Source: an uncultured Bacteroidales bacterium
Lineage (GTDB): Bacteria > Bacteroidota > Bacteroidia > Bacteroidales > Paludibacteraceae
DNA: 37,228 bases
Reading direction: 5' to 3'
Assembly: GCA_902774075.1 (NCBI GenBank)
Contig: CACYGT010000011.1
Span: 1 to 37,228, forward strand
Shown: piece by piece, positions 7,512-16,500 of the stretch
How positions within the stretch are numbered: the first letter of the stretch is position 1
Layout: the number at the start of each line of letters is the position of its first letter
Made by a program: the position numbers and the translations under genes
The notes under the pieces: model-generated
Database searches by the model: none
The model's input: only the letters and a program-made list of their open reading frames with translations
Told to the model about the DNA's origin: nothing

Positions 7512-7546
7512 AAAGTTCCCGAGGGTTTCGGGAACTTTCTTTTTTT
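7512..7546. terminator. Intrinsic terminator between convergent clpP and htpG
   Basis: A perfect 11-bp stem (7512-7522 with 7528-7538) around a 5-nt loop, followed on the plus strand by C and seven T (7540-7546). On the minus strand the stem is followed by TCTTTTTAC, so it may work in both directions. The htpG stop codon (7545-7547) lies within the T-tract. Confidence 0.93.
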
Positions 7547-9485
7547 AGAGTAACTCAACGGATCGGTTGACGAACTTCGCGAGGGCTTCGCCTTTGAGGA
7601 GGCCGGAAGCCAAGAGCGCGATGTCAATGAGTTGTTTGAGTCGCTCATCTTCGGCGTTCAGCGTATAGACTGTCTTAACTACCGTCTCTTTCTTACCGTC
7701 TTTCTCCACTTCTTCCTGTACCTCTTCGGAGGTCTCTTTATTCACAAGTTCCTGAATGAGCGGGTGAGACGTGTTGACAACGAGGTTATAGCTGTCCGGC
7801 AGGTTGCCGTAGAAATTCATTCCCTGCTGGTGCGCGGACATCTCTTTCATACGGCGCATGAACTCATTCTGCGTCAGGAAGACAGGCAGTGCGTCTGTAG
7901 CCGCGGGTTCGCAGGTCACATAGTACTTGAGTTTGTCGGCATCCGAAGGCAGAAGTGCCTCGAAGGCCTTACGCAGACCTTCTTTCTGCTCGTCCGTATA
8001 GTCGTCCTTGGCGGTGTCCTCTTTCTTGATGAGGTTCTCGATCGTGTCGGAGTCGATGCGCACAAAACGGAGCTTGCCTTCCTCGGCTTTTTGCTCTGCC
8101 TGCGACATGCAGTGAACGTCCAGTTCACCGTCCATCAGGAGCACGTCATATCCCTTTGCCTTCGCCCGCTCGATATAGGTGTAGTGGGCATCGGGATCGT
8201 TGGTGTAGAGCAGCACGAGGTTGCCGTCCTTGTCGGTCTGCGCGTCCTTGACCTGCGTTTTGTACTCGTCCAGCGTCGCGTACTTGCCGTCGAGGTTCTT
8301 GACGAGGGCGAAGGAAACCGCTTTCTCGTAGAACTTCTCATCGGTGAGCATACCGAACTGGATAAACATCTTGATATCGTCCCATTTCTTAGCGAACTCA
8401 TCCTTGTCGGCTTTGTAGAGCTCGGCAAGTTTGTCGGCTACTTTCTTGGTGATGTAGCCGGAGATCTTCTTGACGTTGTTATCGGACTGCAGGTACGAAC
8501 GGCTGACGTTGAGCGGGATGTCCGGGCTGTCGATCACGCCGTGGAGCAGCGTCAGGTATTCCGGAACGATGTTCTCCACCTCGTCGGTGACATAGACCTG
8601 GTTACAGTAGAGCTGGATCTTGTTGCGGTGCACGTCGAGGTTGGACTTGATCTTCGGGAAGTACAGGATACCCGTGAGGTTGAACGGATAGTCCACGTTG
8701 AGGTGAATATGGAACAGCGGTTCATCAAACTGCATCGGATAGAGTTCATGATAGAACTTCGTGTAATCCTCTTCGGTCAGATCCGTCGGTTTACGTGTCC
8801 AGGCGGGGTTGACGTCGTTGATGATGTTCTCTTCGTCCAGCTCTACTTCTTTACCGTCTTTCCACTCTTTCTTCTTACCGAAAGCGATCTCGATAGGCAG
8901 GAACTTGCAATATTTCTTTAAGAGCCCTTCGATGGTGGCATCCTCGAGGTACTGCGTGAACTCATCGTCGATATGCAACACGATATCCGTTCCGCGCTCG
9001 GCCTTGATAGTATCTTCCATGACGTACTCGGGAGAACCCTCGCAGGACCAGTGAACGGCCTTCGCGTCCTCTTTGTAAGACTGCGAGAAGATCTCCACTT
9101 TCTTCGAGACCATGAACGCCGAGTAGAAGCCCAGACCGAAATGGCCGATGATAGCTTCGGCTTTGTCCTTGTACTGGTTGAGGAACTCCTCTGCGCCGGA
9201 GAAAGCGATCTGGTTGATGTACTTATCCACCTCTTCGGCAGTCATTCCGATACCGTGATCGGAAACCGTGAGGGTCTTCTTCTCCTTATTTATATTCACG
9301 CGCACGCGCAGGTCGCCCAGGTCACCCTTGACCTCGCCTACCGACGAGAGGGTCTTGAGTTTGGACGTGGCGTCCACAGCGTTCGATATCAACTCACGAA
9401 GGAAAATCTCGTGATCTGAATACAAAAACTTCTTGATGACGGGGAAGATATTATCACTTGTTACCCCAATATTACCTTTACTCAT
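7545..9485 (-). CDS. htpG: Molecular chaperone HtpG (Hsp90)
   Basis: A 646-aa bacterial Hsp90, slightly longer than the E. coli protein. The N-terminal GHKL ATPase shows Glu31/Asn35 in RELISNAVDA, DHGIGM at 76-81 and the lid/phosphate motif GHFGLGFYSAF at 114-124. The middle domain carries the expected NVSRSYLQ segment, where the Arg contacts nucleotide phosphate. The C-terminal domain ends in FVNRSVELL with no MEEVD tail, as in other bacteria. It functions as a cytosolic homodimeric ATP-dependent chaperone. It converges with clpP and shares its terminator. Upstream is a heptamer tract and then the divergent Fe-S assembly gene; no clear promoter match was found for htpG on the minus strand. 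Confidence 0.98.
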   Translation of the reverse strand: MSKGNIGVTSDNIFPVIKKFLYSDHEIFLRELISNAVDATSKLKTLSSVGEVKGDLGDLRVRVNINKEKKTLTVSDHGIGMTAEEVDKYINQIAFSGAEEFLNQYKDKAEAIIGHFGLGFYSAFMVSKKVEIFSQSYKEDAKAVHWSCEGSPEYVMEDTIKAERGTDIVLHIDDEFTQYLEDATIEGLLKKYCKFLPIEIAFGKKKEWKDGKEVELDEENIINDVNPAWTRKPTDLTEEDYTKFYHELYPMQFDEPLFHIHLNVDYPFNLTGILYFPKIKSNLDVHRNKIQLYCNQVYVTDEVENIVPEYLTLLHGVIDSPDIPLNVSRSYLQSDNNVKKISGYITKKVADKLAELYKADKDEFAKKWDDIKMFIQFGMLTDEKFYEKAVSFALVKNLDGKYATLDEYKTQVKDAQTDKDGNLVLLYTNDPDAHYTYIERAKAKGYDVLLMDGELDVHCMSQAEQKAEEGKLRFVRIDSDTIENLIKKEDTAKDDYTDEQKEGLRKAFEALLPSDADKLKYYVTCEPAATDALPVFLTQNEFMRRMKEMSAHQQGMNFYGNLPDSYNLVVNTSHPLIQELVNKETSEEVQEEVEKDGKKETVVKTVYTLNAEDERLKQLIDIALLASGLLKGEALAKFVNRSVELL

Positions 9486-9501
9486 ATCTATGTATTTTAA
9501 A

Positions 9502-9530
9502 ATTTACGATTTGACGATTTACGATTTACT
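9502..9530. repeat. Heptameric tract upstream of htpG, unit ATTTACG
   Basis: ATTTACG, ATTTGACG (one base longer), ATTTACG, ATTTACT in a row, 16 nt upstream of the htpG start on the minus strand, where the unit reads CGTAAAT. It lies in the likely htpG leader. Confidence 0.7.
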
Positions 9531-9561
9531 AGTATCAAATCCTGTGCCCTACTGCAAATAA

Positions 9562-9576
9562 CTGCCAATTTGGCAG
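9562..9576. promoter_or_regulatory. Perfect inverted repeat, candidate operator
   Basis: CTGCCAA (9562-9568) and TTGGCAG (9570-9576) are perfect inverted copies around one T. The site ends 5 nt before the -33 element of the divergent promoter at 9582 and about 77 nt before htpG, a position suited to a dimeric regulator acting on one or both genes. No T-tract, so it is not a terminator. Confidence 0.5.
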
Positions 9577-9581
9577 AAAAA

Positions 9582-9613
9582 TTTGCATATATCATTTTTT
9601 TGTATTAATTTTG
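9582..9613 (+). promoter_or_regulatory. Bacteroidota-type promoter for the Fe-S assembly gene
   Basis: TTTG at 9582-9585 and TAATTTTG at 9606-9613 with 20 nt between. This places transcription start near 9620 and rules out a start codon at 9583, leaving ATG 9631 as the start of the MIP18-like gene with a leader of only about 10 nt. Confidence 0.8.
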
Positions 9614-9630
9614 CAGCCGTTTTTGACGAT

Positions 9631-9945
9631 ATGAATGAGTTTTTAGAAAAAGAAGAGGCTATACTGAAGATGCTCAAGACGGTTTTTGACCCGGAGATAC
9701 CGGTCAATATCTACGACTTGGGACTCATTTACGGCATAGAGGTAAAAGATGACGGCGTATGCGATATCACGATGACGCTGACGGCTCCTTCGTGCCCGGC
9801 GGGTGACTTTCTGGTGGAAGATATCCGTCAGAAAGTAAGCAGCGTGGAGGGCATCAAGGACGTGAATGTGAACATCGTCTTCGAGCCCGAATGGACAAAG
9901 GATATGATGAGCGAGGAAGCCAAGTTGGAGCTCGGTTTCCTATAA
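9631..9945 (+). CDS. MIP18/SufT-like metal-sulfur cluster assembly factor (DUF59)
   Basis: A 104-aa protein of the MIP18 (DUF59) family, matching the family length. It has the DPEIPVNIYDLGLIY block (residues 20-34) and the TLTAPSCPAGD motif with the conserved Cys55. Relatives (SufT, PaaD, eukaryotic MIP18/CIA2) help insert or mature iron-sulfur clusters in target proteins in the cytosol. The frame can be extended to 9583, but that would start inside the promoter; ATG 9631 is preferred and gives the typical N-terminus. No suf genes are adjacent. It is followed after 30 nt by the LpxH-like gene. Confidence 0.9.
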   Translation: MNEFLEKEEAILKMLKTVFDPEIPVNIYDLGLIYGIEVKDDGVCDITMTLTAPSCPAGDFLVEDIRQKVSSVEGIKDVNVNIVFEPEWTKDMMSEEAKLELGFL

Positions 9946-9946
9946 A

Positions 9947-9981
9947 CATTACACATCACACATTACACATCACACATGATA
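9947..9981 (+). repeat. Heptameric tract CATTACA/CATCACA
   Basis: CATTACA, CATCACA, CATTACA, CATCACA in strict alternation, then CATGATA, whose ATG (9976) is the start codon of the next gene. It begins one base after the preceding stop codon and so makes up the whole spacer. Confidence 0.85.
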
Positions 9982-10767
9982 TATTTCTTAAGTGACGCGC
10001 ATTTAGGGAGCTTGGCGATTGAACGGGGCTGGGCGCACCAGAAGAAACTCATTGACCTGCTGGAGGAGATGAGTAAGGACGCCGTGTCGATATACATGCT
10101 GGGCGATATGTTCGATTTCTGGATGGAGTATTTCATTCACGACAAGAGCAAGCGCCAGTACCACCCGTTCTGCAAGGAGTTACGTAAATTGGCCAAGAAA
10201 GGCATCCATGTCCATATGTTCATCGGCAACCATGACTTGTGGACCTTCGGCGGTCTGGCTCAACTGACGGGCGCAGAGATCCACTACGAGCCCTGCACGA
10301 TCCAACGGTATGGGAAGACGCTCTATCTGGCGCACGGAGACGGTATTCTGCCGAGTAATTGGGAGACGCTGTACCCCAAACCTATCGTGAAGAAGATCCA
10401 TCGTTTCATGCGCCTCAAGGCTATCTTCAATAACTCGACCTTGCAGTTCTGCTTCCGTTGCCTGCCGCCCGCATGGGGTAACTGGTTCGGGTATAACTGG
10501 GCGAAGCGAAGCCGACTCAAAGAGATCGCGCACCCATGTCCGTACAAAGGCGAGGACAAGGAGGAGTTGGTGCTTTTTGCCAAAGAGCAAGAGGAACAGC
10601 AGCATAACCACCGCGACTATTATATCTTCGGTCACCGCCATATCGAACTGGATCTGCAGATAGCAAGCGGTGCACGCGTCGTGATCTTAGGCGACACGTT
10701 CAAACAATGGACCTATGCGAAATTGGACCACAAAGGACAGTTAACGTTACACAATTATGAGCAGTAG
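9976..10767 (+). CDS. lpxH: LpxH-like UDP-2,3-diacylglucosamine pyrophosphohydrolase
   Basis: A 263-aa calcineurin-like metallophosphoesterase. Metal-binding motifs are in order: SDAHLG (Asp7, His9), GDMFDFW (43-49), GNHD (84-87), AHGD (119-122) and GHRH (219-222). The FDFW after the second motif and the central helical insert with basic residues are characteristic of LpxH, which cleaves UDP-2,3-diacylglucosamine to lipid X in lipid A synthesis at the inner face of the membrane. The substrate is inferred from family resemblance. Its last 11 nt overlap the mazG start, indicating coupled translation. The start codon is part of the preceding tandem tract. Confidence 0.87.
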   Translation: MIYFLSDAHLGSLAIERGWAHQKKLIDLLEEMSKDAVSIYMLGDMFDFWMEYFIHDKSKRQYHPFCKELRKLAKKGIHVHMFIGNHDLWTFGGLAQLTGAEIHYEPCTIQRYGKTLYLAHGDGILPSNWETLYPKPIVKKIHRFMRLKAIFNNSTLQFCFRCLPPAWGNWFGYNWAKRSRLKEIAHPCPYKGEDKEELVLFAKEQEEQQHNHRDYYIFGHRHIELDLQIASGARVVILGDTFKQWTYAKLDHKGQLTLHNYEQ

Positions 10768-11536
10768 AGAGGAACAACTGAAGGCTTTCGGGCGCTTGCT
10801 GGATATCATGGACGACCTTAGGGAGAAATGTCCGTGGGACCGCAAACAGACCTTCGACAGCCTTAGGCAGAACACGATAGAAGAGGCGTTTGAGTTAGCG
10901 ACCGCCATCTCGCGGCACGACATGAACGAGATCAGTAAGGAACTCGGGGACGTGTTGCTGCATGTGGTCTTCTACGCCAAGATGGGCTCGGAGACAGGTG
11001 AGTTCGACATGGCGGATGTATGTAACCGTCTGTGCGACAAACTGATCTTCCGTCACCCGCATGTGTATGGCGAGGAAGCAGCCTCTAATGCCGAAGAGGT
11101 AAGTCATCTCTGGGAGCAGGTAAAACTCAAAGAGAAAGGCGGTAACAAGACCGTGTTAGGCGGCATACCGGACAGTTTGCCAAGTCTGGTGAAGGCCTAC
11201 CGGATACAGGACAAAGTGGCGAATGTCGGCTTTGACTGGGAGAAGAAAGAGGACGTATGGGCGAAAGTGCATGAGGAGTTGGACGAACTGCAGGCGGAGT
11301 TAGCCAAGGAAGACGGAGGCGAGAAAGAGGCGGAATTCGGCGACCTGATGTTCGCTATGATCAATGCCGCACGACTCTATAAGATCAAGCCGGATAATGC
11401 ACTCGAGCAGACCAACCTCAAGTTCATCAAGCGCTTTAACTATATAGAAACTCGCGCCAAAGAGCTTGGACGCGAGTTAAAAGACATGTCGCTAGACGAG
11501 ATGGAAGCGCTCTGGCAGGAAGCCAAGAAGCATTGA
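10757..11536 (+). CDS. mazG: Nucleoside triphosphate pyrophosphohydrolase MazG
   Basis: A 259-aa tandem-domain MazG, close to the E. coli length. The first domain carries the CPWD motif (residues 25-28) and the EExxE...ExxD metal-binding pattern (IEEAFEL at 41-47, KELGDVLLH at 61-69). The second repeats it (EELDELQAEL, then EFGDLMFAM). MazG hydrolyses NTPs or dNTPs to monophosphate and pyrophosphate, a housekeeping or stress-related role in the cytoplasm. It overlaps the end of lpxH by 11 nt. It converges on the lipoprotein gene with only 2 nt between stop codons and no visible terminator. Confidence 0.96.
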   Translation: MSSREEQLKAFGRLLDIMDDLREKCPWDRKQTFDSLRQNTIEEAFELATAISRHDMNEISKELGDVLLHVVFYAKMGSETGEFDMADVCNRLCDKLIFRHPHVYGEEAASNAEEVSHLWEQVKLKEKGGNKTVLGGIPDSLPSLVKAYRIQDKVANVGFDWEKKEDVWAKVHEELDELQAELAKEDGGEKEAEFGDLMFAMINAARLYKIKPDNALEQTNLKFIKRFNYIETRAKELGRELKDMSLDEMEALWQEAKKH

Positions 11537-11538
11537 AC

Positions 11539-12024
11539 TTAGCGGACAGGCTGCCTGAGCGAACCTGTGTTAGGCGAATATTTCTCAGCTGCCGTGGACG
11601 AGATCTCAAAATAGAAGCTGTAGTCACCTGCTTTCTTCGGCACGTACCATAAGGTAACAGGGAATTGATAGCAATCCTCCGCGAAATGCAGATAGCCGCT
11701 CTCCGGCTTGGAGTCCGCAGCAACGTACGAGTTCCACGCGGTGTCGTACTCGAGATGGTAGTCAAAGACCGAGGTGTCGGCTGTTGCCCGGAACGAGACC
11801 AAGTTGTTGTAACCGCCCGAAAGGATCAACGGAGCGCGGAGCGTATCGCCTACCTGCACGGTGTCATTGAACAGAATGGAGTCTTTCACGCCCGCAGCCG
11901 TCGTGCGATAGATATACTTGCCGTTGGTGTAAATCATCGGCGTAGAGTTGAACTCACCTATCAGACACGAGGTAAGCGCAACGGCAGCAAATGCTACCAG
12001 TATAAATTTAGAAATCGTTTTCAT
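11539..12024 (-). CDS. Hypothetical lipoprotein, 161 aa
   Basis: A small exported lipoprotein with no recognised domain. Starting at 12024 the protein has a short basic N-terminus, a hydrophobic helix and the lipobox LTSC with Cys20. The frame can be extended upstream to 12054, but that would run into the tRNA gene, so ATG 12024 is chosen. The mature part has alternating beta-type segments (KYIYRTTAA, LRAPLILSGG, VTLWYVPKKAGDYSFYFEI), suggesting a small beta-sandwich attached to a membrane. Its start codon is only 3 nt from the 3' end of tRNA-Leu on the same strand, so it has no promoter or leader of its own and is probably expressed from the tRNA promoter. Confidence 0.75.
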   Translation of the reverse strand: MKTISKFILVAFAAVALTSCLIGEFNSTPMIYTNGKYIYRTTAAGVKDSILFNDTVQVGDTLRAPLILSGGYNNLVSFRATADTSVFDYHLEYDTAWNSYVAADSKPESGYLHFAEDCYQFPVTLWYVPKKAGDYSFYFEISSTAAEKYSPNTGSLRQPVR

Positions 12025-12027
12025 AAG

Positions 12028-12109
12028 TGCGGCATAAAAGACTCGAACTTTCACTCCGTTAAGAACCAGATCCTAAGTCTGGCGCGTCTACCAATTCCGC
12101 CAATGCCGC
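12028..12109 (-). tRNA. tRNA-Leu (anticodon UAG)
   Basis: 82 nt on the minus strand. The acceptor stem pairs GCGGCAT with ATGCCGC (7 bp) and the discriminator base is A (complement of 12028). The anticodon stem CCAGA/TCTGG encloses the loop CTTAGGA, giving anticodon TAG (plus-strand CTA at 12073-12075), which reads CUN leucine codons. The D-arm contains GGTAGA, there is a long variable arm as in all tRNA-Leu, and the T-loop is TTCGAGT. CCA is not encoded: the next bases are CTT, then the lipoprotein ATG. Confidence 0.95.
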
Positions 12110-12120
12110 AAAATCGACGA

Positions 12121-12152
12121 CAAAATTACTGCTTTTTTTTGGAATATGCAAG
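12121..12152 (-). promoter_or_regulatory. Bacteroidota-type promoter for tRNA-Leu and the lipoprotein
   Basis: On the minus strand, CTTG (complement of 12149-12152) is followed after 20 nt by TAATTTTG (complement of 12121-12128). Start of transcription would be about 6 nt before the tRNA 5' end. The -33 element overlaps the first codons of the divergent M16 gene (start 12146). Confidence 0.75.
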
Positions 12153-13396
12153 AAAATAGTCAAACTTTTTATCATAATTTGCCAAACGGCATCAAAATTG
12201 TCCACCGCTGGACACCGTCTCCTGTGGCGTATATCGGTGTGATGGTAGGTGCCGGCACGCGCGATGAAGCACCACAAGAGAACGGTATGGCGCATTATAT
12301 CGAGCACTGCGTGTTCAAAGGCACGAACCATCACTCGGCCCGGCAGATCATTCACGCCATCGAAGGTATCGGCGGCGAGATCAATGCGTACACAACCAAG
12401 GAAGAGACCACATTCTATGCCGCGATCCTCGCAGAGCATGTCCAACTGACGCTGCATCTGATCGCGGAGATGCTGCTCGATCCGGCCTTCAAGAAAGAGG
12501 AGACGGACAAGGAACGGATGGTCATCATGGACGAGATAGAGAGTTATAACGACAGCCCTTCCGAACTGATCTACGACGATTTTGAGAGCCTTGTTTTTGC
12601 CGGCAGCAGTCTGGCCTTACCGATCTTGGGCACGAAGAAGACCCTCAAGCATATCTCATCCAAGCCCGAATATGCGAAGGCCTGGATGCAGGCCCATTAT
12701 AGGCCGGAAAGGATGGTTGTATTCTGCCAAGGCAACGTAAAACCGGAGAAGATTTTTAAGTTGGCAGAGAAAGAGTTTGGACATCTGTCAGCCGAAGGCG
12801 GTCTGTCAGCGCAGCGGTCTAACAGCGTTAGCGATCTGACAGCTCCTGAAAAGGAGCGGTCCTACAGAAAGCACACCCATCAGGTGCATGCGATGTTAGG
12901 CGGACGGGCGTACCCGATAGGCCACGAGAATCAGATGGCATTCTTCTTGCTCAATAATATCTTAGGAGGCGGAAGTCTGAACAGCCGCCTGAATCTAAGT
13001 CTGAGGGAGTCAAAGGGCTTGGTTTATACAGTGGAGTCCACCTATACGCCGCTCAGTGATACGGGCTATTGGTGCGTCTATTGGGCCTGCGATCCGGAAG
13101 ATTATAAGAAGAGTTTGGGATTAGTTCGAGACGAATTGAACAAACTGAAAGACCAGCCTTTATCGGAGACGGCTTTGCGGAATGCCTTGACGCAATTACG
13201 CGGTCAATTGGCCATCTCGGCACAGAATCAGGAGAACAGTGCGCTGGCTATGGCCAAGTCAGTTCTTTATCGCGGCGAGGCACCTCTTTGGCAGGAGAGT
13301 TTCCGAAAAATTGAACAAACGACAGCTCAAAAGCTCCAAGAGGTAGCAAATGAATCATTTTGCGACCAAAATAGTTACATTTTGACATACGAATAA
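12146..13396 (+). CDS. M16 family (pitrilysin/MPP-like) zinc peptidase
   Basis: A 416-aa M16B-type peptidase, the usual single-unit length. The inverted zinc motif HxxEH is His50-Tyr-Ile-Glu53-His54, with a further acidic ligand candidate near Glu130 (MDEIESYND). The C-terminal half has the conserved GGSLNSRLNLSLRE and KGLVYTVES segments that form the substrate-side wall of the chamber. No signal peptide is visible, so it is likely cytoplasmic or exported by an unknown route. It is divergent from tRNA-Leu, 36 nt away, and no promoter match was found for it on the plus strand. Residues about 215-232 are encoded by a loosely repetitive stretch (GCGGTCT repeated at about 16-nt spacing), in a position expected to be a loop. 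Confidence 0.92.
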   Translation: MQENSQTFYHNLPNGIKIVHRWTPSPVAYIGVMVGAGTRDEAPQENGMAHYIEHCVFKGTNHHSARQIIHAIEGIGGEINAYTTKEETTFYAAILAEHVQLTLHLIAEMLLDPAFKKEETDKERMVIMDEIESYNDSPSELIYDDFESLVFAGSSLALPILGTKKTLKHISSKPEYAKAWMQAHYRPERMVVFCQGNVKPEKIFKLAEKEFGHLSAEGGLSAQRSNSVSDLTAPEKERSYRKHTHQVHAMLGGRAYPIGHENQMAFFLLNNILGGGSLNSRLNLSLRESKGLVYTVESTYTPLSDTGYWCVYWACDPEDYKKSLGLVRDELNKLKDQPLSETALRNALTQLRGQLAISAQNQENSALAMAKSVLYRGEAPLWQESFRKIEQTTAQKLQEVANESFCDQNSYILTYE

Positions 13397-13426
13397 GTCA
13401 AAAATGTAAAAAAAAGCATTTTTTTC
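13376..13426 (+). terminator. Probable terminator after the M16 gene
   Basis: TACATTTTGAC (13376-13386) pairs with GTCAAAAATGTA (13397-13408) with one bulged base; the loop contains the stop codon. A run of A, then GCA and seven T follows at about 13407-13426 and could form an A/T stem ending in a U-tract. Weaker than the clpP terminator because the stem is A/T-rich. Confidence 0.5.
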
Positions 13427-13434
13427 TTAAAAAA

Positions 13435-13466
13435 TTTGGTCATATCAAAAAAAAGTAGTATCTTTG
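13435..13466 (+). promoter_or_regulatory. Bacteroidota-type promoter for the susC-susD locus
   Basis: TTTG at 13435-13438 and TATCTTTG at 13459-13466 with 20 nt between them. The transcript has a leader of about 88 nt with a hairpin (GCGTATA 13492-13498 pairing with TATACGC 13512-13518) and a direct repeat TACGCAC (13485-13491, 13514-13520). No SusR, ECF-sigma or anti-sigma gene lies nearby. Confidence 0.85.
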
Positions 13467-13560
13467 CGCGATTTTTCATTTGTGTACGCACGCGTATACC
13501 TTAGTTATATATATACGCACGAGAAAAAGAACAATTATGTTTAACAAAATATAACGAACA

Positions 13561-16500
13561 ATGAAGAAAGTTTTTACACTATTGTTTCTGGCGGTATTGA
13601 GCCTGAGCTTGTATGCCCAGAAGCAGGTCAGTGGTGTGGTTGTAGATGCGAAGGGTGAACCTGTTATTGGTGCCAGCATCCAGGCGAAAGAGACCACACA
13701 GGGAACTATCTCGGACTACGACGGTAAGTTCGAGATGGAAGTATCAGAATCTGTGAAGACTCTGGTAGTCAGTTTCGTCGGTATGGCTACGCAAGAGGTA
13801 GCAGCCGGCAAGAACTTGAAGATTGTCATGCTTGAGAACAGCGAGATTATTCAAGAAGTGGTTGTAACCGGTTACGGTAACGTAAGTAAAGGTTCTTACG
13901 CCGGTTCTGCGCAAGCTGTGAAAGCAGAGGACATCGAGAAAAAGAGCCCGTCGGAGCTCTCAAAAGCATTGGCCGGTGAGGTTGCCGGTGTGCAAGTTAT
14001 CAATGGTAGCGGTCAGCCGGGTACGAACGCAACGATCCGCATCCGTGGTGTGGGTTCGTTGAACGGTAGTTCGGCTCCTCTCTACGTAGTAGACGGTGTG
14101 ACTTATGACGGTGACATCTCGTCTATCGACCCGGGCGATATCGCCAGCACAACCATTCTGAAGGACGCAACTGCAACATCGTTGTACGGTGCGCGTGGTG
14201 CCAACGGTGTGATCGTGATCACCACCAAGAAAGGTACTTCGGGTGACGAAGGTCATATCGACGTAGATGTGAAATACGGTGCCAACATGCGTTTGTTGCC
14301 TTTGTACGACGTGATCACCAGCCCGGAGGAGTATGTTACTCTTTCATGGCTAGCACTGTACAATGCTAACAGATATGCTGCCTCCTCGCAAGCTTCGGAA
14401 TCCAAATCGATTGACAATGCGAACAAAGCGTTGTTTAGTGGCGGTGGTCTTCCTATTGGCTATAACATCTGGCAGGCACAAGGTAAAAACCTTATCATTG
14501 CCAAAGATGAAAGTGGAAAGGTAAATCCTCATTTCAACTTTGATATCCCGCGAGATGTCGGCTACGAGAACCTCGAGTCTTGGAAAGACGCTATCTTCCG
14601 TGTGGGTCAGAAAGTAGATGCTAACATTAAGATTCACGGTGGTACCGAGAAAGTGAAATATTATACTTCGTTTGGTTACCTCAAGGATGAAGGTTACTAT
14701 CAATCTTCTGACTATAACCGTTTCACGGTTCGTTCGAATGTAGATTATGAGCCGAAGAAATGGTTGAAGGGTAATGTCAATCTGGCTTACACCTATTCTA
14801 ATATGAATAGTCCGGACCAGAACGGTGACGGTGCGATGAATAACGGTTTCTACTACGTAAACGCTATTCCTCCGATTTATCCGGTATATCTGCGTGATGA
14901 TGCAGGTAATATCCCTACTGACCCGCGTACCGGTCTGCTGACATACGACTACGGTAACGAATTAAGCCGTTCGTTTGGTTTTGGTATCAACCCGGCAGGT
15001 TCACTCCGCTTGGATAAGGAGAACCAGATCCAACATGAGGTAGATGCCAAGGCTTCGTTAGAGTTCAAACTCTACAAGGGCCTGAAAGCGGTTGTCAATG
15101 CAGGTTTGCACTACTACAACAACCGTTATACAGAAGTCACCAATAAATATTATGGTGACGCTGCAGGTATTGGCCGTTCTCGTCAGCAAGTAACCAACCT
15201 CTTTACCATTTCGGCACAAGAGTATTTGGAATACAACGGTACGTTTGGCGACCACACTATCCGCGTGATGGGCGGTCATGAGAACTACCTGTATCAATCC
15301 AATTACTTGTATGGTGAGAAATCCTATCTGGCTAGCGGTAATAGTCTTGACATCAGCGACGGTATCAAGATGAACGAATTGGAAGGTAACAGCTCCCGCT
15401 ATGCGTTGGACGCTTATTTTGCAACGGCAATGTACTCATACAAAGAGCGTTACACCATCACCGGCAACTATCGTGCCGATGGTAGCTCGCGTTATGCGAA
15501 AGGTCACCGTTGGGGTCACTTCGGTTCCGTAGGTTTGGCATGGACGTTCACCAATGAGGACTTCATCGATCCGGTTAAGGATTGGCTCAAAGACGGTAAG
15601 GTGCGTGCAAGTTGGGGTGTACTTGGTAACCAAGTTAACTCGCTCTACGCATATACCAACATGTACTCTATTGAGAACCTGAACGATCAGATTTCCTACA
15701 TCGAGTATAGCAAGGGTAACCCGGACATTACTTGGGAGCGTTCGAACACCGTTGACCTCGGTTTGGAATTGTCGGTAGGCAAATACTTGGACTTCGAGTT
15801 TGACTACTTCTACAAACTGACGGACAACATGCTTTATCCGCGTGCGGTAGCTCCTTCGCTCGGTTACAGTTCTATTCCTACCAACGATGCCAAGATGGTG
15901 AACCAAGGTATTGAGTTCTCGTTCAAGGTACACGCAGTGGATACGCGTAACGTGAAGTTGGACTTCATGCTCAACGGCGCACACTACAAGAACTACATGA
16001 CACAGATGCCTGTGGATTATGTAGATGCAGACGGTACAGAGCACCGTATGATCATGAACGGCGCGATGTCTGTGGGTCACTCCTTGTACGACCACTATAC
16101 GGTTAAGTACTTAGGCGTCAACCCGGACAATGGTAACTCGTTGTTTGAAGCATACTATGATACTCGTTACGGAGGATTAGGCGCAGACAAGGGTAACAAT
16201 GAGTACAACTACATTTCTTCGCTCTATCAGTGGAAGCAAGAGCACCCGGGTGAGGAGCAGTATTTGGCTGTTACCGAGACCGAGGATTACTCTTACGCAA
16301 CAGCTGACTACGTAGGCAAATCCTATCTGCCTGACCTGAGTGGTGGTTTGGGCTTTGACTTGGAAGTATATGGTGTCACATTGTCCGCTACCTGCTCCTA
16401 TCAGATAGGCGGTTACGGTTATGACAACACGTACATCTCGTTGATGCAGAACACGCAGGTAGGTAGCCACAACTGGCATATCGACGCGCGTAACGCATGG

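Noticed and set aside
7632..8921. A 429-aa open frame on the plus strand opposite htpG
   Set aside because: It lies wholly antisense to a clear HtpG; its composition (Val/Leu/Arg/Asp-rich) is what the complement of htpG codons produces, and it has no domain or promoter.
9583..9630. Upstream extension of the MIP18-like gene
   Set aside because: It would begin in the -33 element of the gene's own promoter; ATG 9631 gives the family-typical N-terminus.
12025..12054. Upstream extension of the lipoprotein gene
   Set aside because: It would be translated from within tRNA-Leu and would put ten residues before a normal lipoprotein signal peptide.
12784..12845. Loosely repeated stretch in the M16 gene (GCGGTCT at about 16-nt spacing, CTGTCAG/CTGACAG)
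   Set aside because: It looks repetitive and sits in a likely loop, but the copies are not of constant period, so it was not counted with the heptamer tracts.
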